Shown: positions 53,748-63,576 of the stretch, piece after piece
Position numbering within the stretch: position 1 is the stretch's first letter
Layout: every line of letters starts with the position of its first letter
Origin: Loktanella salsilacus
Lineage (GTDB): Bacteria; Pseudomonadota; Alphaproteobacteria; Rhodobacterales; Rhodobacteraceae
Length of the DNA: 64,000 nucleotides
NCBI RefSeq assembly: GCF_900114485.1
Contig: NZ_FOTF01000011.1
Span: forward strand, 62,001 to 126,000
Reading direction: 5' to 3'
Notes under the pieces: model-generated
What the model was told of the DNA's origin: nothing
Seen by the model: only the letters and a program-made list of their open reading frames with translations
Database searches by the model: none
Program-made: the position numbers and the translations under genes

Positions 53748-55166
53748 TTAGGGAAGGAAGCGCTGTACCAGCCCCACGATCCGTTTGACCATATCACTTT
53801 CGAACAGCTTGGGGGTGAAATATGCCCCGGCGGCCCGCTTGTTCAGTTCCATATAGGTTGGATAAGGTAAAACGGTATTACTGATAGCCTGCATTTTCAT
53901 CTTGTTGGCAATCGCCATAGCCCAAAGCGCGATCAATTCGCCTGCAAGATGCCCCGCAATCGACGCACCCACAGGCTTGCCACCGACAACCATGACCTTG
54001 ATCAGACCGCGCATCTGAAGCTCTGTATTCGCGCGGTCATTATGAGAATATTCAGACCGCACGACCGTCAGCTTGTCGCCATGTGCTTCGCGCGCCTGCG
54101 CTTCGGTCAGCCCGACCTGCGCGAGCTCTGGGTCAGTATAGGTGACCCACGGAATGTGGTCCGTACGCACCTTGGACGGCAGGCCAAGCACCAGCGACCG
54201 CACGAGCTGTCCGCCGTGATAGCCCGCGACGTGAGTGAATTGCAGACCGCCAGCAACATCCCCCGCAGCATAAACGCGCTTGTTGCTGACAGAACGCAGG
54301 CTGTCGTCAACCTTAAGGCCCCTGCGATTATGTTCGACATTGGCCGTATCCAAGCCCAGATTTGCGACGTTCACAGCGCGGCCCACGGCCATCAACAAGT
54401 GAGAGCCGGTGAAGTCGCCCTTAGGTGTGTGCACTGTAATCGTGCCATCACCGCCGCTAATCCGGCTGGCTTGCGCATCTTCGACAATTTCGATGCCTTC
54501 GCTGCGCAGATTGTCCAGCACGATGGCAGCCATTTCAGGGTCATCCTTGCCCATCGCCTTGGCGCCTTCGATCACCGTGACTTTGCAGCCAAGTCGCACA
54601 TGCGCCTGTGCCATCTCCATCCCGATGGGACCGCCGCCCACGACCAGCAGGTGGTCAGGCTTTTCGCGCAGATCAAAAATCGTCTCGTTGGTGTGAACCG
54701 TTACGCTATCGAGGCCATCAATGGGCGGCACAAAAGGGCCGGACCCGGTGGCAACGACGAAACGGCGGGCCTTGATGATGGTCTCGCCGGCCTGCACTTC
54801 TGTTTCAGAAATGAAGCGTCCGTTTTCGCGGATGACTGTGCAACCGAATCCTTCGAATCGTTCCTGACTATCGACTGGGGCGATCGCATCAATCACGCGG
54901 CGCACATGATCCTTGGCACCTGCGTAGTTAACCTCTGGATGAGCCTGCGCGATGCCGAAGTCAGGATTATCCAGCCCAGCATGAGCGTGCTTGGCCGACG
55001 CCAACAGCGCCTTTGACGGAACACAGCCGTAATTTAGGCAATCCCCGCCCATCTTATGCCCCTCGATCAGGACAACGCGCGCGCCCATCTGGGCAGCACC
55101 CGATGCGATAGACAGGCCAGCGGATCCGGCACCGATGATGCAAATATCAGTTTCAATACGGCTCAT
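53748..55166 (-). CDS. Dihydrolipoamide dehydrogenase/mercuric reductase-like flavoprotein
   Basis: A 472-aa class I pyridine nucleotide-disulfide oxidoreductase: FAD site CIIGAGSAGLSIASGAAQMG, redox disulfide GGDCLNYGCVPSKALLAS, NAD(P) site VVGGGPIGMEMAQAHVRLG, and C-terminal dimer domain. The His-Pro of true E3 (HAHPT) is replaced by VLPYPTYMEL, so it is not a lipoamide dehydrogenase. No HMA domain or vicinal C-terminal cysteines are present, so mercuric reductase activity is also doubtful. It begins 1 bp after the TVP38 gene. Confidence 0.9.
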   Translation of the reverse strand: MSRIETDICIIGAGSAGLSIASGAAQMGARVVLIEGHKMGGDCLNYGCVPSKALLASAKHAHAGLDNPDFGIAQAHPEVNYAGAKDHVRRVIDAIAPVDSQERFEGFGCTVIRENGRFISETEVQAGETIIKARRFVVATGSGPFVPPIDGLDSVTVHTNETIFDLREKPDHLLVVGGGPIGMEMAQAHVRLGCKVTVIEGAKAMGKDDPEMAAIVLDNLRSEGIEIVEDAQASRISGGDGTITVHTPKGDFTGSHLLMAVGRAVNVANLGLDTANVEHNRRGLKVDDSLRSVSNKRVYAAGDVAGGLQFTHVAGYHGGQLVRSLVLGLPSKVRTDHIPWVTYTDPELAQVGLTEAQAREAHGDKLTVVRSEYSHNDRANTELQMRGLIKVMVVGGKPVGASIAGHLAGELIALWAMAIANKMKMQAISNTVLPYPTYMELNKRAAGAYFTPKLFESDMVKRIVGLVQRFLP

Positions 55167-55167
55167 G

Positions 55168-55920
55168 TTACAGGCCTTTCTTGCCGCGCAGGGCATTGAT
55201 GATCAGAGGAAGGGCGGCCAGCAGGGAAAGCCCAAGGATTGGCAACAGAATCGCCGGCTGAAAGATAATGCCCAGATCGGGCGTCTCGCCGCGGGCGAAC
55301 ACTTCACCAAGGCCCGCACCCACCGAAGTATAGACAACCGCGCCGGGCATGATTCCGAAAAAGGTCGTAACCGCGAAACGGTAAAGCGGCACGCCCACCA
55401 AAGCGGGCACCAGATTCGCAACGAAGAATGGCACAGCCGGAACCAACCGGATCAGGAACAACATCGACCACTGATTGCCTTCATCATCAATGCCGTCCTT
55501 GATTCGCTTAACGACACCGTCACTGGCATCCATTTTTTTCGCCAAAGACTGTCCAAGCCCCCAGCGTGCCGCAAGAAACAGCGCAATCGCGCCGATCGTC
55601 GCCCCGGTCACGTTAAAAATCGCACCCGGCAGCACCGGAAAGGCAGCGGGGAAGCTGCCGAACAGAAAGCCGCCCGTCAGTGTGGCAATCGTCGCACCGG
55701 GCAAACTGAACGCCACGATCACGGCATAGGCCGCGATAAACCCAAGCACGCAAAGCAGATAATTAGCATCGCGGAACGCCAGCAGCGCCTCTCTGTTCTG
55801 GCTAAGCGCATCGAACGAGAGATAGTCACGGAGCAACCAAGCCCCCAGAACCGCAACGATGACGATCACAATCAAAGGTAGGCGGCGCAAAATAGGGTTC
55901 GCGGTGGTCGTATCGGACAT
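55168..55920 (-). CDS. TVP38/TMEM64 (DedA-like) membrane protein
   Basis: A 250-aa membrane protein with six hydrophobic segments and the SNARE-associated-domain core LTGGFLFGSFPAAFPVLPGAIFNVTGATIGAI and LRLVPAVPFFVANLVPALVGVPLYRF. ATG 55920 is chosen; an in-frame GTG-like start 13 codons earlier adds no conserved sequence. Such proteins are flippase-like. The gene is paired with the flavoprotein gene in many Proteobacteria. Confidence 0.89.
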   Translation of the reverse strand: MSDTTTANPILRRLPLIVIVIVAVLGAWLLRDYLSFDALSQNREALLAFRDANYLLCVLGFIAAYAVIVAFSLPGATIATLTGGFLFGSFPAAFPVLPGAIFNVTGATIGAIALFLAARWGLGQSLAKKMDASDGVVKRIKDGIDDEGNQWSMLFLIRLVPAVPFFVANLVPALVGVPLYRFAVTTFFGIMPGAVVYTSVGAGLGEVFARGETPDLGIIFQPAILLPILGLSLLAALPLIINALRGKKGL

Positions 55921-56106
55921 CTTCACTCTTTCTGCCGCAGGGGCGCTGGACCTTGGCACCCTACATGGCGCACTGGATGGGCGGCGGATAGACGACTCAC
56001 GCGGCCTTGATCCGACCAGCCCAAAGTCGGGCTTCTAGGGGCTAAACTGTAACAATTCGTTGCACTATATATTGCACACCGTAGCAAAACTTACCGCGCA
56101 GCGCCG

Positions 56107-56135
56107 TTGACACGCGAGGGCCCTCCACTTAAAGG
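56107..56135 (+). promoter_or_regulatory. Candidate promoter of rpmH-rnpA
   Basis: TTGACA (56107-56112), 17 bp, then TAAAGG (56130-56135), 67 bp before the rpmH start. The -35 is perfect and the -10 weak. Confidence 0.45.
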
Positions 56136-56202
56136 GCAGGTCTGAATGAATGACGGGCCTCGAATCCATCCCGGGTTTGGCCCCCGAACCGGAGGACAAG
56201 CG

Positions 56203-56337
56203 ATGAAGCGCACGTTCCAACCCAGCAACCGCGTCCGCAAAAACCGTCACGGTTTCCGTGCCCGTATGGCGACGCCGTCTGGCCGCAAGATCATCAACGC
56301 CCGCCGCGCAAAAGGCCGGGCCAAGCTGAGCGCGTAA
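56203..56337 (+). CDS. rpmH: Ribosomal protein L34
   Basis: A 44-aa basic protein, [20 protein letters not shown]..., the full L34 sequence of the large ribosomal subunit. GGAGG lies 7 nt before the ATG. It heads rpmH-rnpA-yidD, the conserved order in bacteria. Confidence 0.98.
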   Translation: MKRTFQPSNRVRKNRHGFRARMATPSGRKIINARRAKGRAKLSA

Positions 56338-56352
56338 GCGCGTCACTTGACG

Positions 56353-56742
56353 ATGACCGACATGACGCCGCCGGATACGCCTGACAAGGGCGAACCGGCG
56401 GTTTTAGTGTGTCCGCAGGTCCTGACAAAGCGGCGCGATTTTATCGCCGCAAGCCATGGTCGCAGACAAGGCACGCCCGGCATTCATTTGCAGGGCCGTC
56501 CGCGCGACGACGGCAGTGATCTGATGCGTGTGGGCTATACCTGCTCTAAAAAGGTCGGCAACGCCGTAGCGCGGAACCGAGCCAAGCGCCGTCTGCGTGA
56601 AATTGCGCGCATGATCCTGCCGGTGCATGGCCGCCCCGGCTGGGACTACGTCCTTGTGGGCCGCGCCCAGACAACCGGTGCGCTGCCCTTTTTGCAATTG
56701 CAATCAGACCTGATCCGCGCCCTTGCGAAGGTACACCAGTGA
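56353..56742 (+). CDS. rnpA: Ribonuclease P protein component
   Basis: A 129-aa RNase P protein, which helps the RNA subunit process tRNA 5' ends. The conserved RNR motif is in [20 protein letters not shown], preceded by the variable [21 protein letters not shown]. The N-terminus is a short acidic lead. ATG 56353 is taken; TTG 56347 is possible. Its stop overlaps the yidD GTG. Confidence 0.95.
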   Translation: MTDMTPPDTPDKGEPAVLVCPQVLTKRRDFIAASHGRRQGTPGIHLQGRPRDDGSDLMRVGYTCSKKVGNAVARNRAKRRLREIARMILPVHGRPGWDYVLVGRAQTTGALPFLQLQSDLIRALAKVHQ

Positions 56743-56960
56743 CGCCGCTGGCGTATATTGTCGCGGTGCCCGTGCGTGCATATCGCTTGCTGCTGTCCCC
56801 GTGGGTTGGTCATGGCTGCCGCTTTCATCCGACCTGCTCGGCCTATGCCCTTGAAGCGCTGGAAAAGCATGGCGCGGTAAAGGGCGGATGGCTGACCTTG
56901 CGGCGCATCGGGCGCTGCCAGCCTTGGGGCGGGTCCGGCATCGATAACGTGCCTGACTAG
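56739..56960 (+). CDS. yidD: Membrane protein insertion efficiency factor YidD
   Basis: A 73-aa protein with the family pattern [31 protein letters not shown] and [21 protein letters not shown]. It helps insertion of membrane proteins with YidC. GTG start overlapping the rnpA stop. Confidence 0.94.
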   Translation: MTPLAYIVAVPVRAYRLLLSPWVGHGCRFHPTCSAYALEALEKHGAVKGGWLTLRRIGRCQPWGGSGIDNVPD

Positions 56961-57064
56961 CCACCAAATCTTAGGCAAAAAATTGGCTGGCGTCGCCGGA
57001 CACGGGAATCGCCTTGCCGATCAATTTTACTAGTGTTTTGCCCCCTGCCGCAGTAGGTGATGCC

Positions 57065-57907
57065 ATGCTTGACGAAACCGAAATTCATCCGCTGTTTCAC
57101 GGCGCACCGGACACGGTCGCGTTCAAGAAATTACGCAAACGCCTCGTGCGCGACACCCGGGAAGCGATTGACCGCTATGGCATGATTGCGCCCGGCGGCA
57201 AGTGGCTCGTTTGCCTGTCAGGCGGCAAGGACAGCTATACACTTTTGGCGATCCTATACGAATTGCAGTGGCGCGGCTTGCTTCCGGTAGAGCTTCTTGC
57301 CTGCAACCTCGATCAGGGCCAACCTAACTTTCCCGCGACCGTTCTGCCCGAATTTCTGCAGAAAATGGGCGTGCCGCACCGGATCGAATATCGCGACACC
57401 TATTCCGTCGTGATGGATAAAACCCCGCAAGGCCGCACTCTTTGCACCATGTGTTCACGCCTGCGCCGCGCCAATCTTTATCGCATCGCCCGCGAGGAAG
57501 GCTGCACCGCCGTTGTGCTGGGCCATCACCGCGATGACATTTTGGAAACGTTCTTCCTGAACCTTTTCCACGGTGGCAAGCTGGCCACGATGCCGCCCAA
57601 GCTAAAGAATGACGAGGGCGATCTGTTTCTGTACCGCCCTCTTGCCCATGTGGCCGAAGCGGATTGCGAAAAATTCGCCCAAGCGATGAACTATCCCATT
57701 ATCCCCTGCGACCTGTGTGGATCGCAGGACGGGTTGCAGCGCCAGCAGATCAAACGCCTGCTGGATGGCTGGGAAACCAACAGCCCAGGACGGCGCCAGA
57801 AAATATTCTCATCCCTGATGAACACCCGGCCAAGCCATCTGCTTGATACGGCATTGTTCGATTTTACGGGACTTGCCCTAAATCACAAAGACCCTGAAAC
57901 CCCTTGA
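57065..57907 (+). CDS. ttcA: tRNA 2-thiocytidine biosynthesis protein TtcA
   Basis: A 280-aa ATPase that thiolates cytidine 32 of certain tRNAs. PP-loop [12 protein letters not shown]; iron-sulfur cysteines in [10 protein letters not shown] and [33 protein letters not shown] 57065 is chosen over in-frame upstream starts, being nearest AGTAGGTG and the conserved region. It sits between yidD and yidC. Confidence 0.93.
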   Translation: MLDETEIHPLFHGAPDTVAFKKLRKRLVRDTREAIDRYGMIAPGGKWLVCLSGGKDSYTLLAILYELQWRGLLPVELLACNLDQGQPNFPATVLPEFLQKMGVPHRIEYRDTYSVVMDKTPQGRTLCTMCSRLRRANLYRIAREEGCTAVVLGHHRDDILETFFLNLFHGGKLATMPPKLKNDEGDLFLYRPLAHVAEADCEKFAQAMNYPIIPCDLCGSQDGLQRQQIKRLLDGWETNSPGRRQKIFSSLMNTRPSHLLDTALFDFTGLALNHKDPETP

Positions 57908-57970
57908 CCTTTGGGGCCTGCACGGTTTGAACCAATCCCACCAGATTTCACAGACGGACGGTTGCGACGC

Positions 57971-59803
57971 ATGGAAGATCAAAACAAGAACCTGATCCTG
58001 GCACTTGTGCTCAGCACGCTGGTTATCATCGTCTGGACATTCTTGTTCCCGCCAGAGGTGCAGGCCCCCGCGACGCTAGAGGCGACGCAGGAACAGATGG
58101 ATACGACGGTGCCGACGGCTGATCCTGTCACTGGCGGCATCGCGGCCCCAACTGACGCGGAAGCAGCCGCTGTAGCCGACGCCCCGCGCGTGAACGTGCA
58201 GACACCAGAGCTGTCGGGCACGATTTCCTTGCTGGGTGGCCGGATCGACGATCTGAAGCTGACGCAATACAACGAGACAATCGACGACACCTCGCCCGAG
58301 GTCACGCTGCTGTCCCCCAGCGGCACGCCGGACGCCTATTTCGCGTCATTCGGCTGGGCCGCGGCGACGGGTATCGCTGCCGATGCCGTCCCCGGCCCCG
58401 ACACACTGTGGACCGTTGAAGCTGGAGAGACGCTGACCCCGGACACGCCAATCACGCTGGTTTGGGACAACGGCGCTGGCCAGATCTTCCGCAACCAAAT
58501 CTCGGTTGATGACAAATACATGTTCAGCGTCGACCAAAGCGTCGAAAACACCGGCACCGAAGAGATCAGCCTGCGCCCCTACGGTCTGCTGCGCCAAGAA
58601 GGTATGCCGTCTGACTTGCAGAACTTCTTTATCCTGCACGAAGGTCTGGTCCGCATGACCGACGGCACGCTGGAAGAAGTTAAGTACAAGAAAATGCTTG
58701 ATTTCGCGGTCGATGACCGCGAAGGCACCAATGCGGAACGGCAGGACGTCACATCCGCAGGCTGGATCGGCTATACCGACCACTACTGGATGACGACGCT
58801 GATCCCGAACCAGGCTGTGCCCTTCCGGTCCGTCGCCAAATACTTCCCCGGCCGCGACATCTTTCAGGCAGAGGCTGTGCAGGACGCCCAGACTGTCGCC
58901 CCCGGCGGCACCGCCAGCGTAACAACGCAGCTTTTCGCCGGTGCTAAGGAATGGGAAACCATCCGTGACTACCAAGAGGCTGGTGTCACGGGCTTTGTCG
59001 ACAGCATCGACTGGGGCTGGTTCTTTTTCCTGACTAAGCCGATTTTCTGGGTACTTCACCACCTGAACCTGCTGATCGGCAACATGGGTTTCGCCATCAT
59101 CGCGCTGACCTTCTTCCTCAAACTCCTGGTTCTTCCGCTGGCCTATAAGTCCTACGTCAGCATGGCGAAGATGAAGGAACTTCAGCCAGAGATGGAGAAG
59201 CTGAAAGAGCGTGCCGGCGACGATAAATCGCAACTGCAAACCGGCATGATGAAACTGTATAAGGAAAACAAGGTGAACCCCGCCGCGGGTTGTCTGCCGA
59301 TCCTGATCCAGATCCCTATTTTCTTCTCGCTGTACAAAGTGATCTTCGTCACGCTGGAACTGCGTCACGCGCCGTGGATCAGCTGGATCCAAGACTTGTC
59401 CGCACCCGATCCGTCGTCCATCCTGAACCTGTTCGGCCTGTTCCCATGGGCGACGCCTGACGTCACCTCGCCGATCCATATCATCAGCCTTGGCGTTCTG
59501 CCGATCCTGCTGGGTATCTCGATGTGGCTGCAGCAGAAACTGAACCCAGCCCCAGCAGATGCGACGCAAAAGATGATCTTTGCGTGGATGCCTTGGGTGT
59601 TCATGTTTATGCTGGGTCGCTTTGCGTCGGGTCTGGTTCTTTACTGGATCACGAACAACACAATCACCTTTATGCAGCAGTACATCATCATGCGCAGCCA
59701 CGGGGCAAAGCCTGATGTGTTTGGCAACATCCGAACCACCTTTAGCCGCAAAAAGGGTGAACCGGTCGCGGCCAATAGCCCTAAGAAGCCTAAGTCCAAG
59801 TGA
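57971..59803 (+). CDS. yidC: Membrane protein insertase YidC
   Basis: A 610-aa YidC/Oxa1 insertase of the long Gram-negative form: first membrane segment at about 8-26, a large periplasmic domain, then the conserved five-segment core with GMMKLYKENKVNPAAGCLPILIQIPIFFSLYKV and a basic tail. ATG 57971 starts MEDQNKNLILALVLSTLVII, the normal alphaproteobacterial N-terminus. The stop overlaps the MOSC gene. Confidence 0.96.
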   Translation: MEDQNKNLILALVLSTLVIIVWTFLFPPEVQAPATLEATQEQMDTTVPTADPVTGGIAAPTDAEAAAVADAPRVNVQTPELSGTISLLGGRIDDLKLTQYNETIDDTSPEVTLLSPSGTPDAYFASFGWAAATGIAADAVPGPDTLWTVEAGETLTPDTPITLVWDNGAGQIFRNQISVDDKYMFSVDQSVENTGTEEISLRPYGLLRQEGMPSDLQNFFILHEGLVRMTDGTLEEVKYKKMLDFAVDDREGTNAERQDVTSAGWIGYTDHYWMTTLIPNQAVPFRSVAKYFPGRDIFQAEAVQDAQTVAPGGTASVTTQLFAGAKEWETIRDYQEAGVTGFVDSIDWGWFFFLTKPIFWVLHHLNLLIGNMGFAIIALTFFLKLLVLPLAYKSYVSMAKMKELQPEMEKLKERAGDDKSQLQTGMMKLYKENKVNPAAGCLPILIQIPIFFSLYKVIFVTLELRHAPWISWIQDLSAPDPSSILNLFGLFPWATPDVTSPIHIISLGVLPILLGISMWLQQKLNPAPADATQKMIFAWMPWVFMFMLGRFASGLVLYWITNNTITFMQQYIIMRSHGAKPDVFGNIRTTFSRKKGEPVAANSPKKPKSK

Positions 59804-60549
59804 CCGGAACTGTCGCCGCACTGTGGCGGCACCCGATCAAAAGCCATGGACGACAGGCATTGGACGCGATCACACTGATTGCGGGTCAGACGATGCCATA
59901 CGACAGGCGCTGGGCGGTTACGTCCGGCGCCTCTCGGTATCAGGGGGGCTGGGACGAGTGCCACGCCTTCATGATCGGCACCCGCAACCCAGCATTGGCA
60001 GCAATGACGGCCACGCTGGACGAAGAATCGCAGACTGTGCATCTGCAGCACCCTGCCCTGCCCGATATTTCAATCCAGCCGGATGATCCGCAAAGCGCCG
60101 CCGCATTCATCACTTGGGTTACGCCCCTGACGCCGCCGGGCCGCGCTGCGCCGCAGGCTATCGTCACCGCAGGCCAGCGCGGCATGACGGACACGAAATA
60201 CCCCTCTGTTTCGATTATGAACACCGCCAGCCATGCCGCAGTGGCGGATCAACTGGGGAAACCGCTGGAACCAGAGCGGTGGCGCGGGAATATCTGGCTC
60301 GACGGCCTGCCCCCTTGGGCCGAGTGGGACTGGATTGGACGTGACATTCGGATTGGCGCGGTAACCCTACGGATCCAAGAGCGGATTGCCCGTTGCGCCC
60401 ATACCGCAGCCAGCCCAGAAACCGGCCTACGCGACGCTGATACGCTTGGTGCATTGCGCGATGGCTGGACTCATACCGACTTCGGCGTTTATGCAGCCGT
60501 AATGACCGGCGGCAGGATCGCCCTTGGCGACGAACTAGAGGTGCTGTGA
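59800..60549 (+). CDS. MOSC-domain protein
   Basis: A 249-aa protein with the MOSC N-terminal barrel (TVAALWRHPIKSHGRQALD, MPYDRRWAVT) and core, ending with the pattern RIQERIARCAHTAASPETGLRD, where the Cys is proposed to hold a sulfur or Mo cofactor. Related proteins act on Mo-cofactor or N-hydroxylated substrates. GTG start overlapping the yidC stop (GTGA), so it is coupled to yidC and engB. Confidence 0.88.
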   Translation: MTGTVAALWRHPIKSHGRQALDAITLIAGQTMPYDRRWAVTSGASRYQGGWDECHAFMIGTRNPALAAMTATLDEESQTVHLQHPALPDISIQPDDPQSAAAFITWVTPLTPPGRAAPQAIVTAGQRGMTDTKYPSVSIMNTASHAAVADQLGKPLEPERWRGNIWLDGLPPWAEWDWIGRDIRIGAVTLRIQERIARCAHTAASPETGLRDADTLGALRDGWTHTDFGVYAAVMTGGRIALGDELEVL

Positions 60550-61199
60550 TGCAACTGCCATTCCCAGAAATTGAAATGCCCTCGGACGAGGCGTTGGAAA
60601 AAGGTCGCCTGCTGTTCGCAGGCGAGACGACATTCCTAAAAGGTGTCGTCGCAATGGACGGCCTGCCCCCTGCCGACCGGTTAGAGGTCTGCTTTGCCGG
60701 ACGATCGAACGTCGGCAAGTCGTCGTTGATTAACGCGCTGACGGGTCGCAAGGGCCTTGCCCGCGCGTCCAACACGCCGGGCCGGACGCAAGAGATCAAC
60801 TTCTTCACCGCAGGTGAGCTGTATGTCGTCGACCTTCCGGGCTATGGCTTTGCCAATGCGCCCGTCGCCGTCGTTGCCAAGTGGCAGGCCCTGCTAAAAA
60901 ACTATCTGCAAGGTCGCCCGACACTGCGCCGGGTCTTTGTTCTGATCGACGCGCGTCACGGGGCCAAAGCCGTGGACGAAGAAATCATGACCCTCCTCGA
61001 CCGCGCCGCGGTGACGTTCCAAGTCGTGATGACCAAGGTGGACAAGGTCAAAGGCGACGCGCTTGACGCCAGCATGGCCGCAACCCGCGCCGCCATGGCA
61101 AAGCACCCCGCCGCCTATCCAGAGCTTATCCTGACCAGTTCGGAAAAAGGTGAGGGCATCGCCGCCTTGCGCGCTGTGATCGCGTCTATCGAAGCTTAA
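60549..61199 (+). CDS. engB: Ribosome biogenesis GTPase EngB (YihA)
   Basis: A 216-aa GTPase for large-subunit assembly. G1 GRSNVGKSSLINAL, G2 RTQEINFF, G3 DLPGYGFA, G4 MTKVDKVK are in order. ATG 60549 begins at the last base of the MOSC gene stop; GTG 60546 is an alternative. Normal length. Confidence 0.95.
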   Translation: MQLPFPEIEMPSDEALEKGRLLFAGETTFLKGVVAMDGLPPADRLEVCFAGRSNVGKSSLINALTGRKGLARASNTPGRTQEINFFTAGELYVVDLPGYGFANAPVAVVAKWQALLKNYLQGRPTLRRVFVLIDARHGAKAVDEEIMTLLDRAAVTFQVVMTKVDKVKGDALDASMAATRAAMAKHPAAYPELILTSSEKGEGIAALRAVIASIEA

Positions 61200-61274
61200 A
61201 CCTCGCTTGCGATCATCGCTTGAGGGGGCGCGCGCGCTCCGCTATCCCTAGGCAACACACCCCGGGGGATAGCC

Positions 61275-62168
61275 ATGAGGACTCAGGACATGAACCGAGA
61301 CTGGATCGCCACAGCGCGCACGCTGTCAGAGGCCCTGCCCTATCTGCAACGCTATTCCGGTGCCGTTGTCGTCGTGAAATTTGGCGGCAACGCTATGGGC
61401 GACGCCAACGCGATGGCTGAATTCGCCCGCGACATCGTGCTGATGAAACAAGTCGGTATGAACCCCGTAGTCGTCCACGGCGGCGGCCCCATGATTAACG
61501 AGATGCTCGACAAACTTGGCATCGAATCGAAATTTATCCGCGGCAAGCGCGTCACCGATCAAGCGACTGTCGAAGTGGTCGAAATGGTACTGACCGGGCT
61601 TGTGAACAAGCGTATTGTCCAGGCCATCATGGACGAAGGCGGCCGCGCTGTCGGCCTGTCCGGTAAAGATGACGACCTGATGGTCGCCGAGGTGGACGAT
61701 CCAGAACTCGGCTTTGTCGGTCGCCCGGTCGAAATGAACGTCCAAGTGCTACGCGACCTTTACGGCGCGGGCATCATTCCTGTGGTCGCCCCCGTGGCGA
61801 CCGGCATGGATTTCCTTGAGACATTTAACGTCAACGGCGACACAGCCGCCGGCGCGATTGCGGGTGCCCTTAAGGCTGACCGCTTGTTGCTGCTAACGGA
61901 CGTGGCCGGCGTCAAGGATGCGAATGGCGAAGTCCTGACCCAACTCAACCCCGACCAGATCCGCGACATGATCGCCGACGGCACCATCGCTGGCGGCATG
62001 ATCCCAAAGGTGGAAACGGCCCTCAAGGCGATCGAGGACGGCGTGCGCGCCGTCGTGATCCTTGACGGACGTTTGCCGAACGCATCCTTGCTTGAACTCT
62101 TTACCGAACATGGTGCCGGTTCGATCATCCGATCCACGGAATCGCGCGTCAAATCGCGGCAGGACTAA
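61275..62168 (+). CDS. argB: N-acetylglutamate kinase
   Basis: A 297-aa amino-acid kinase, second step of arginine synthesis. [61 protein letters not shown] and [17 protein letters not shown] are all present. Start may be ATG 61275 or ATG 61290 (MNRDWIATA), with AGGAC directly before the second. Normal length. Downstream of engB by 75 bp. Confidence 0.95.
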   Translation: MRTQDMNRDWIATARTLSEALPYLQRYSGAVVVVKFGGNAMGDANAMAEFARDIVLMKQVGMNPVVVHGGGPMINEMLDKLGIESKFIRGKRVTDQATVEVVEMVLTGLVNKRIVQAIMDEGGRAVGLSGKDDDLMVAEVDDPELGFVGRPVEMNVQVLRDLYGAGIIPVVAPVATGMDFLETFNVNGDTAAGAIAGALKADRLLLLTDVAGVKDANGEVLTQLNPDQIRDMIADGTIAGGMIPKVETALKAIEDGVRAVVILDGRLPNASLLELFTEHGAGSIIRSTESRVKSRQD

Positions 62169-62171
62169 TCG

Positions 62172-62672
62172 GTGTCCCTTACACTGATCCTGCTGCGCCA
62201 TGCGAAATCCGGCTGGGACGATCCGATCGCATCGGATCACGAACGCACCCTAACAGATCGCGGCACACGCGATGCACATGCGATAGGTGCCTGGCTTCGG
62301 CAGAATCGCTACCTGCCAGATGCGGCTTTGTCCTCTGACGCGACCCGCACGCGCCAGACGATGCAGGGCGTTTTGTCTGGCCTAAACCAAACGGATCAGA
62401 CGCAGTACCTGTCTGCCCTCTACAATGCCTCTGTGGATACGATCCTGCGGCTTATCAAACGCCAAAGCGCAAAGACCGTACTGATCTGCGCCCATAACCC
62501 AGGCATTGGGTTTGCGGCGCAGCAACTGGCACTAACACCGCCGCAGCACCAACGCTTTGACGATTACCCCACTGCCGCGACAACCGTCATGCGGTTCGAT
62601 GCCGCCGACTGGTCAGACATTCGCCAAGGCACAGTCACCGACTTCGTTATCCCCGCCGATCTAAATCAATAA
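62172..62672 (+). CDS. SixA-like histidine phosphatase
   Basis: A 166-aa phosphatase of the SixA type: catalytic LLRHAKSGWDDP (the RHG variant RHA), DAALSSDATRTRQT, and the second His in LICAHNPGIGFAAQQL. SixA removes phosphate from histidine phosphotransfer proteins. GTG start 3 bp after argB; a terminator follows. Confidence 0.88.
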   Translation: MSLTLILLRHAKSGWDDPIASDHERTLTDRGTRDAHAIGAWLRQNRYLPDAALSSDATRTRQTMQGVLSGLNQTDQTQYLSALYNASVDTILRLIKRQSAKTVLICAHNPGIGFAAQQLALTPPQHQRFDDYPTAATTVMRFDAADWSDIRQGTVTDFVIPADLNQ

Positions 62673-62702
62673 GGACCGCCTGCCAGCCAGCAAGCGGTCC
62701 TT
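62671..62702 (+). terminator. Terminator after the SixA-like gene
   Basis: A 9-bp stem AAGGACCGC / GCGGTCCTT followed by AATTCTTC; it starts at the last two bases of the stop codon. Confidence 0.75.
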
Positions 62703-62715
62703 AATTCTTCTGGTC

Positions 62716-62750
62716 AAAAATACCTCGGGGGTGCGGGGGCTGGCCCCCGC
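62716..62750 (-). repeat. Recurrent 3'-end element, copy 2
   Basis: On the minus strand: GCGGGGGC-CA-GCCCCCGC (62733-62750), then ACCCCCGAGGTATTTTT. It matches copy 1 (16477-16526) in order and in the CCCCCGAGG(A)TATTTTT tail. Located just beyond the minus-strand ABC ATPase stop. Confidence 0.7.
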
Positions 62751-62771
62751 CCTTTTCCGACCGAGCATTCG

Positions 62772-63563
62772 TCAGTGACCCAGAATCTGGCTCAGGAACA
62801 GTTTCGTCCGGTCTGATTGCGGGTTGTTAAAGAACGCATGCGGCTCGTTCTGCTCCACGATCTGACCTTGGTCCATAAAGATCACACGGTTCGCCACAGC
62901 CTGCGCAAAGCCCATTTCGTGGGTTACGCAGAGCATGGTCATGCCCTCTTCCGCCAGCTCGATCATGGTGTCCAAGACTTCCTTGATCATTTCTGGGTCC
63001 AGCGCCGACGTCGGCTCGTCAAACAGCATGATGCGCGGCTTCATGCATAGCGACCGCGCGATAGCGACGCGCTGCTGCTGGCCACCGGAAAGCTGACCGG
63101 GATACTTATTTGCTTGATCGGGAATCTTCACCTTCTCAAGGAAATGCATCGCCGTTGCTTCGGCTTCTTTCTTGGGCGTCTTGCGGACCCAGATGGGGGC
63201 CAGCGTGCAGTTTTCCAGAATCGTAAGGTGCGGGAACAGGTTGAAGTGCTGAAAGCACATACCAACCTCTGACCGGATCTTATCGATGTTTTTCAAGTCC
63301 GACGACAGCTCTGTGCCGTCGACGATAATCTGACCGGACTGGTGCTCTTCCAAACGGTTGATGCAGCGGATCAGCGTCGATTTGCCAGAGCCAGAAGGCC
63401 CACAAATAACGATCCGCTCGCCGCGGTTCACCGTCAGGTTGATGTCGCGCAGCACGTGGAACGTGCCGTACCACTTGTTCATGTTGTTGATATCGATGGC
63501 AACTTCATCGCTGACCTGCATGGCGCTGCGATTGATTTGGCGATCTTGAACGGCCTCTGACAT
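62772..63563 (-). CDS. Polar amino acid ABC importer ATPase (AapP/BztD type)
   Basis: A 263-aa GlnQ-type ATPase. Walker [17 protein letters not shown]-loop [13 protein letters not shown], signature [15 protein letters not shown], Walker [14 protein letters not shown]-loop [11 protein letters not shown] 63563 is chosen because AGGGAGG lies 7 nt before it, whereas ATG 63569 overlaps that site. The upstream gene is an Aap/Bzt-type permease, so the substrate should be glutamate, glutamine, aspartate or asparagine. Confidence 0.92.
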   Translation of the reverse strand: MSEAVQDRQINRSAMQVSDEVAIDINNMNKWYGTFHVLRDINLTVNRGERIVICGPSGSGKSTLIRCINRLEEHQSGQIIVDGTELSSDLKNIDKIRSEVGMCFQHFNLFPHLTILENCTLAPIWVRKTPKKEAEATAMHFLEKVKIPDQANKYPGQLSGGQQQRVAIARSLCMKPRIMLFDEPTSALDPEMIKEVLDTMIELAEEGMTMLCVTHEMGFAQAVANRVIFMDQGQIVEQNEPHAFFNNPQSDRTKLFLSQILGH

Positions 63564-63576
63564 TGTCATGCCTCCC

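Noticed and set aside
56062-56080. Repeated TTGCAC around TATATA upstream of rpmH as an origin-like element
   Set aside because: Only two short repeats, no DnaA-box cluster, and rpmH is not a reliable origin marker in this group.
58346-59821. 491-codon minus-strand open frame opposite yidC
   Set aside because: Shadow of yidC; the translation is His/Arg/Gln-rich and lacks a domain.
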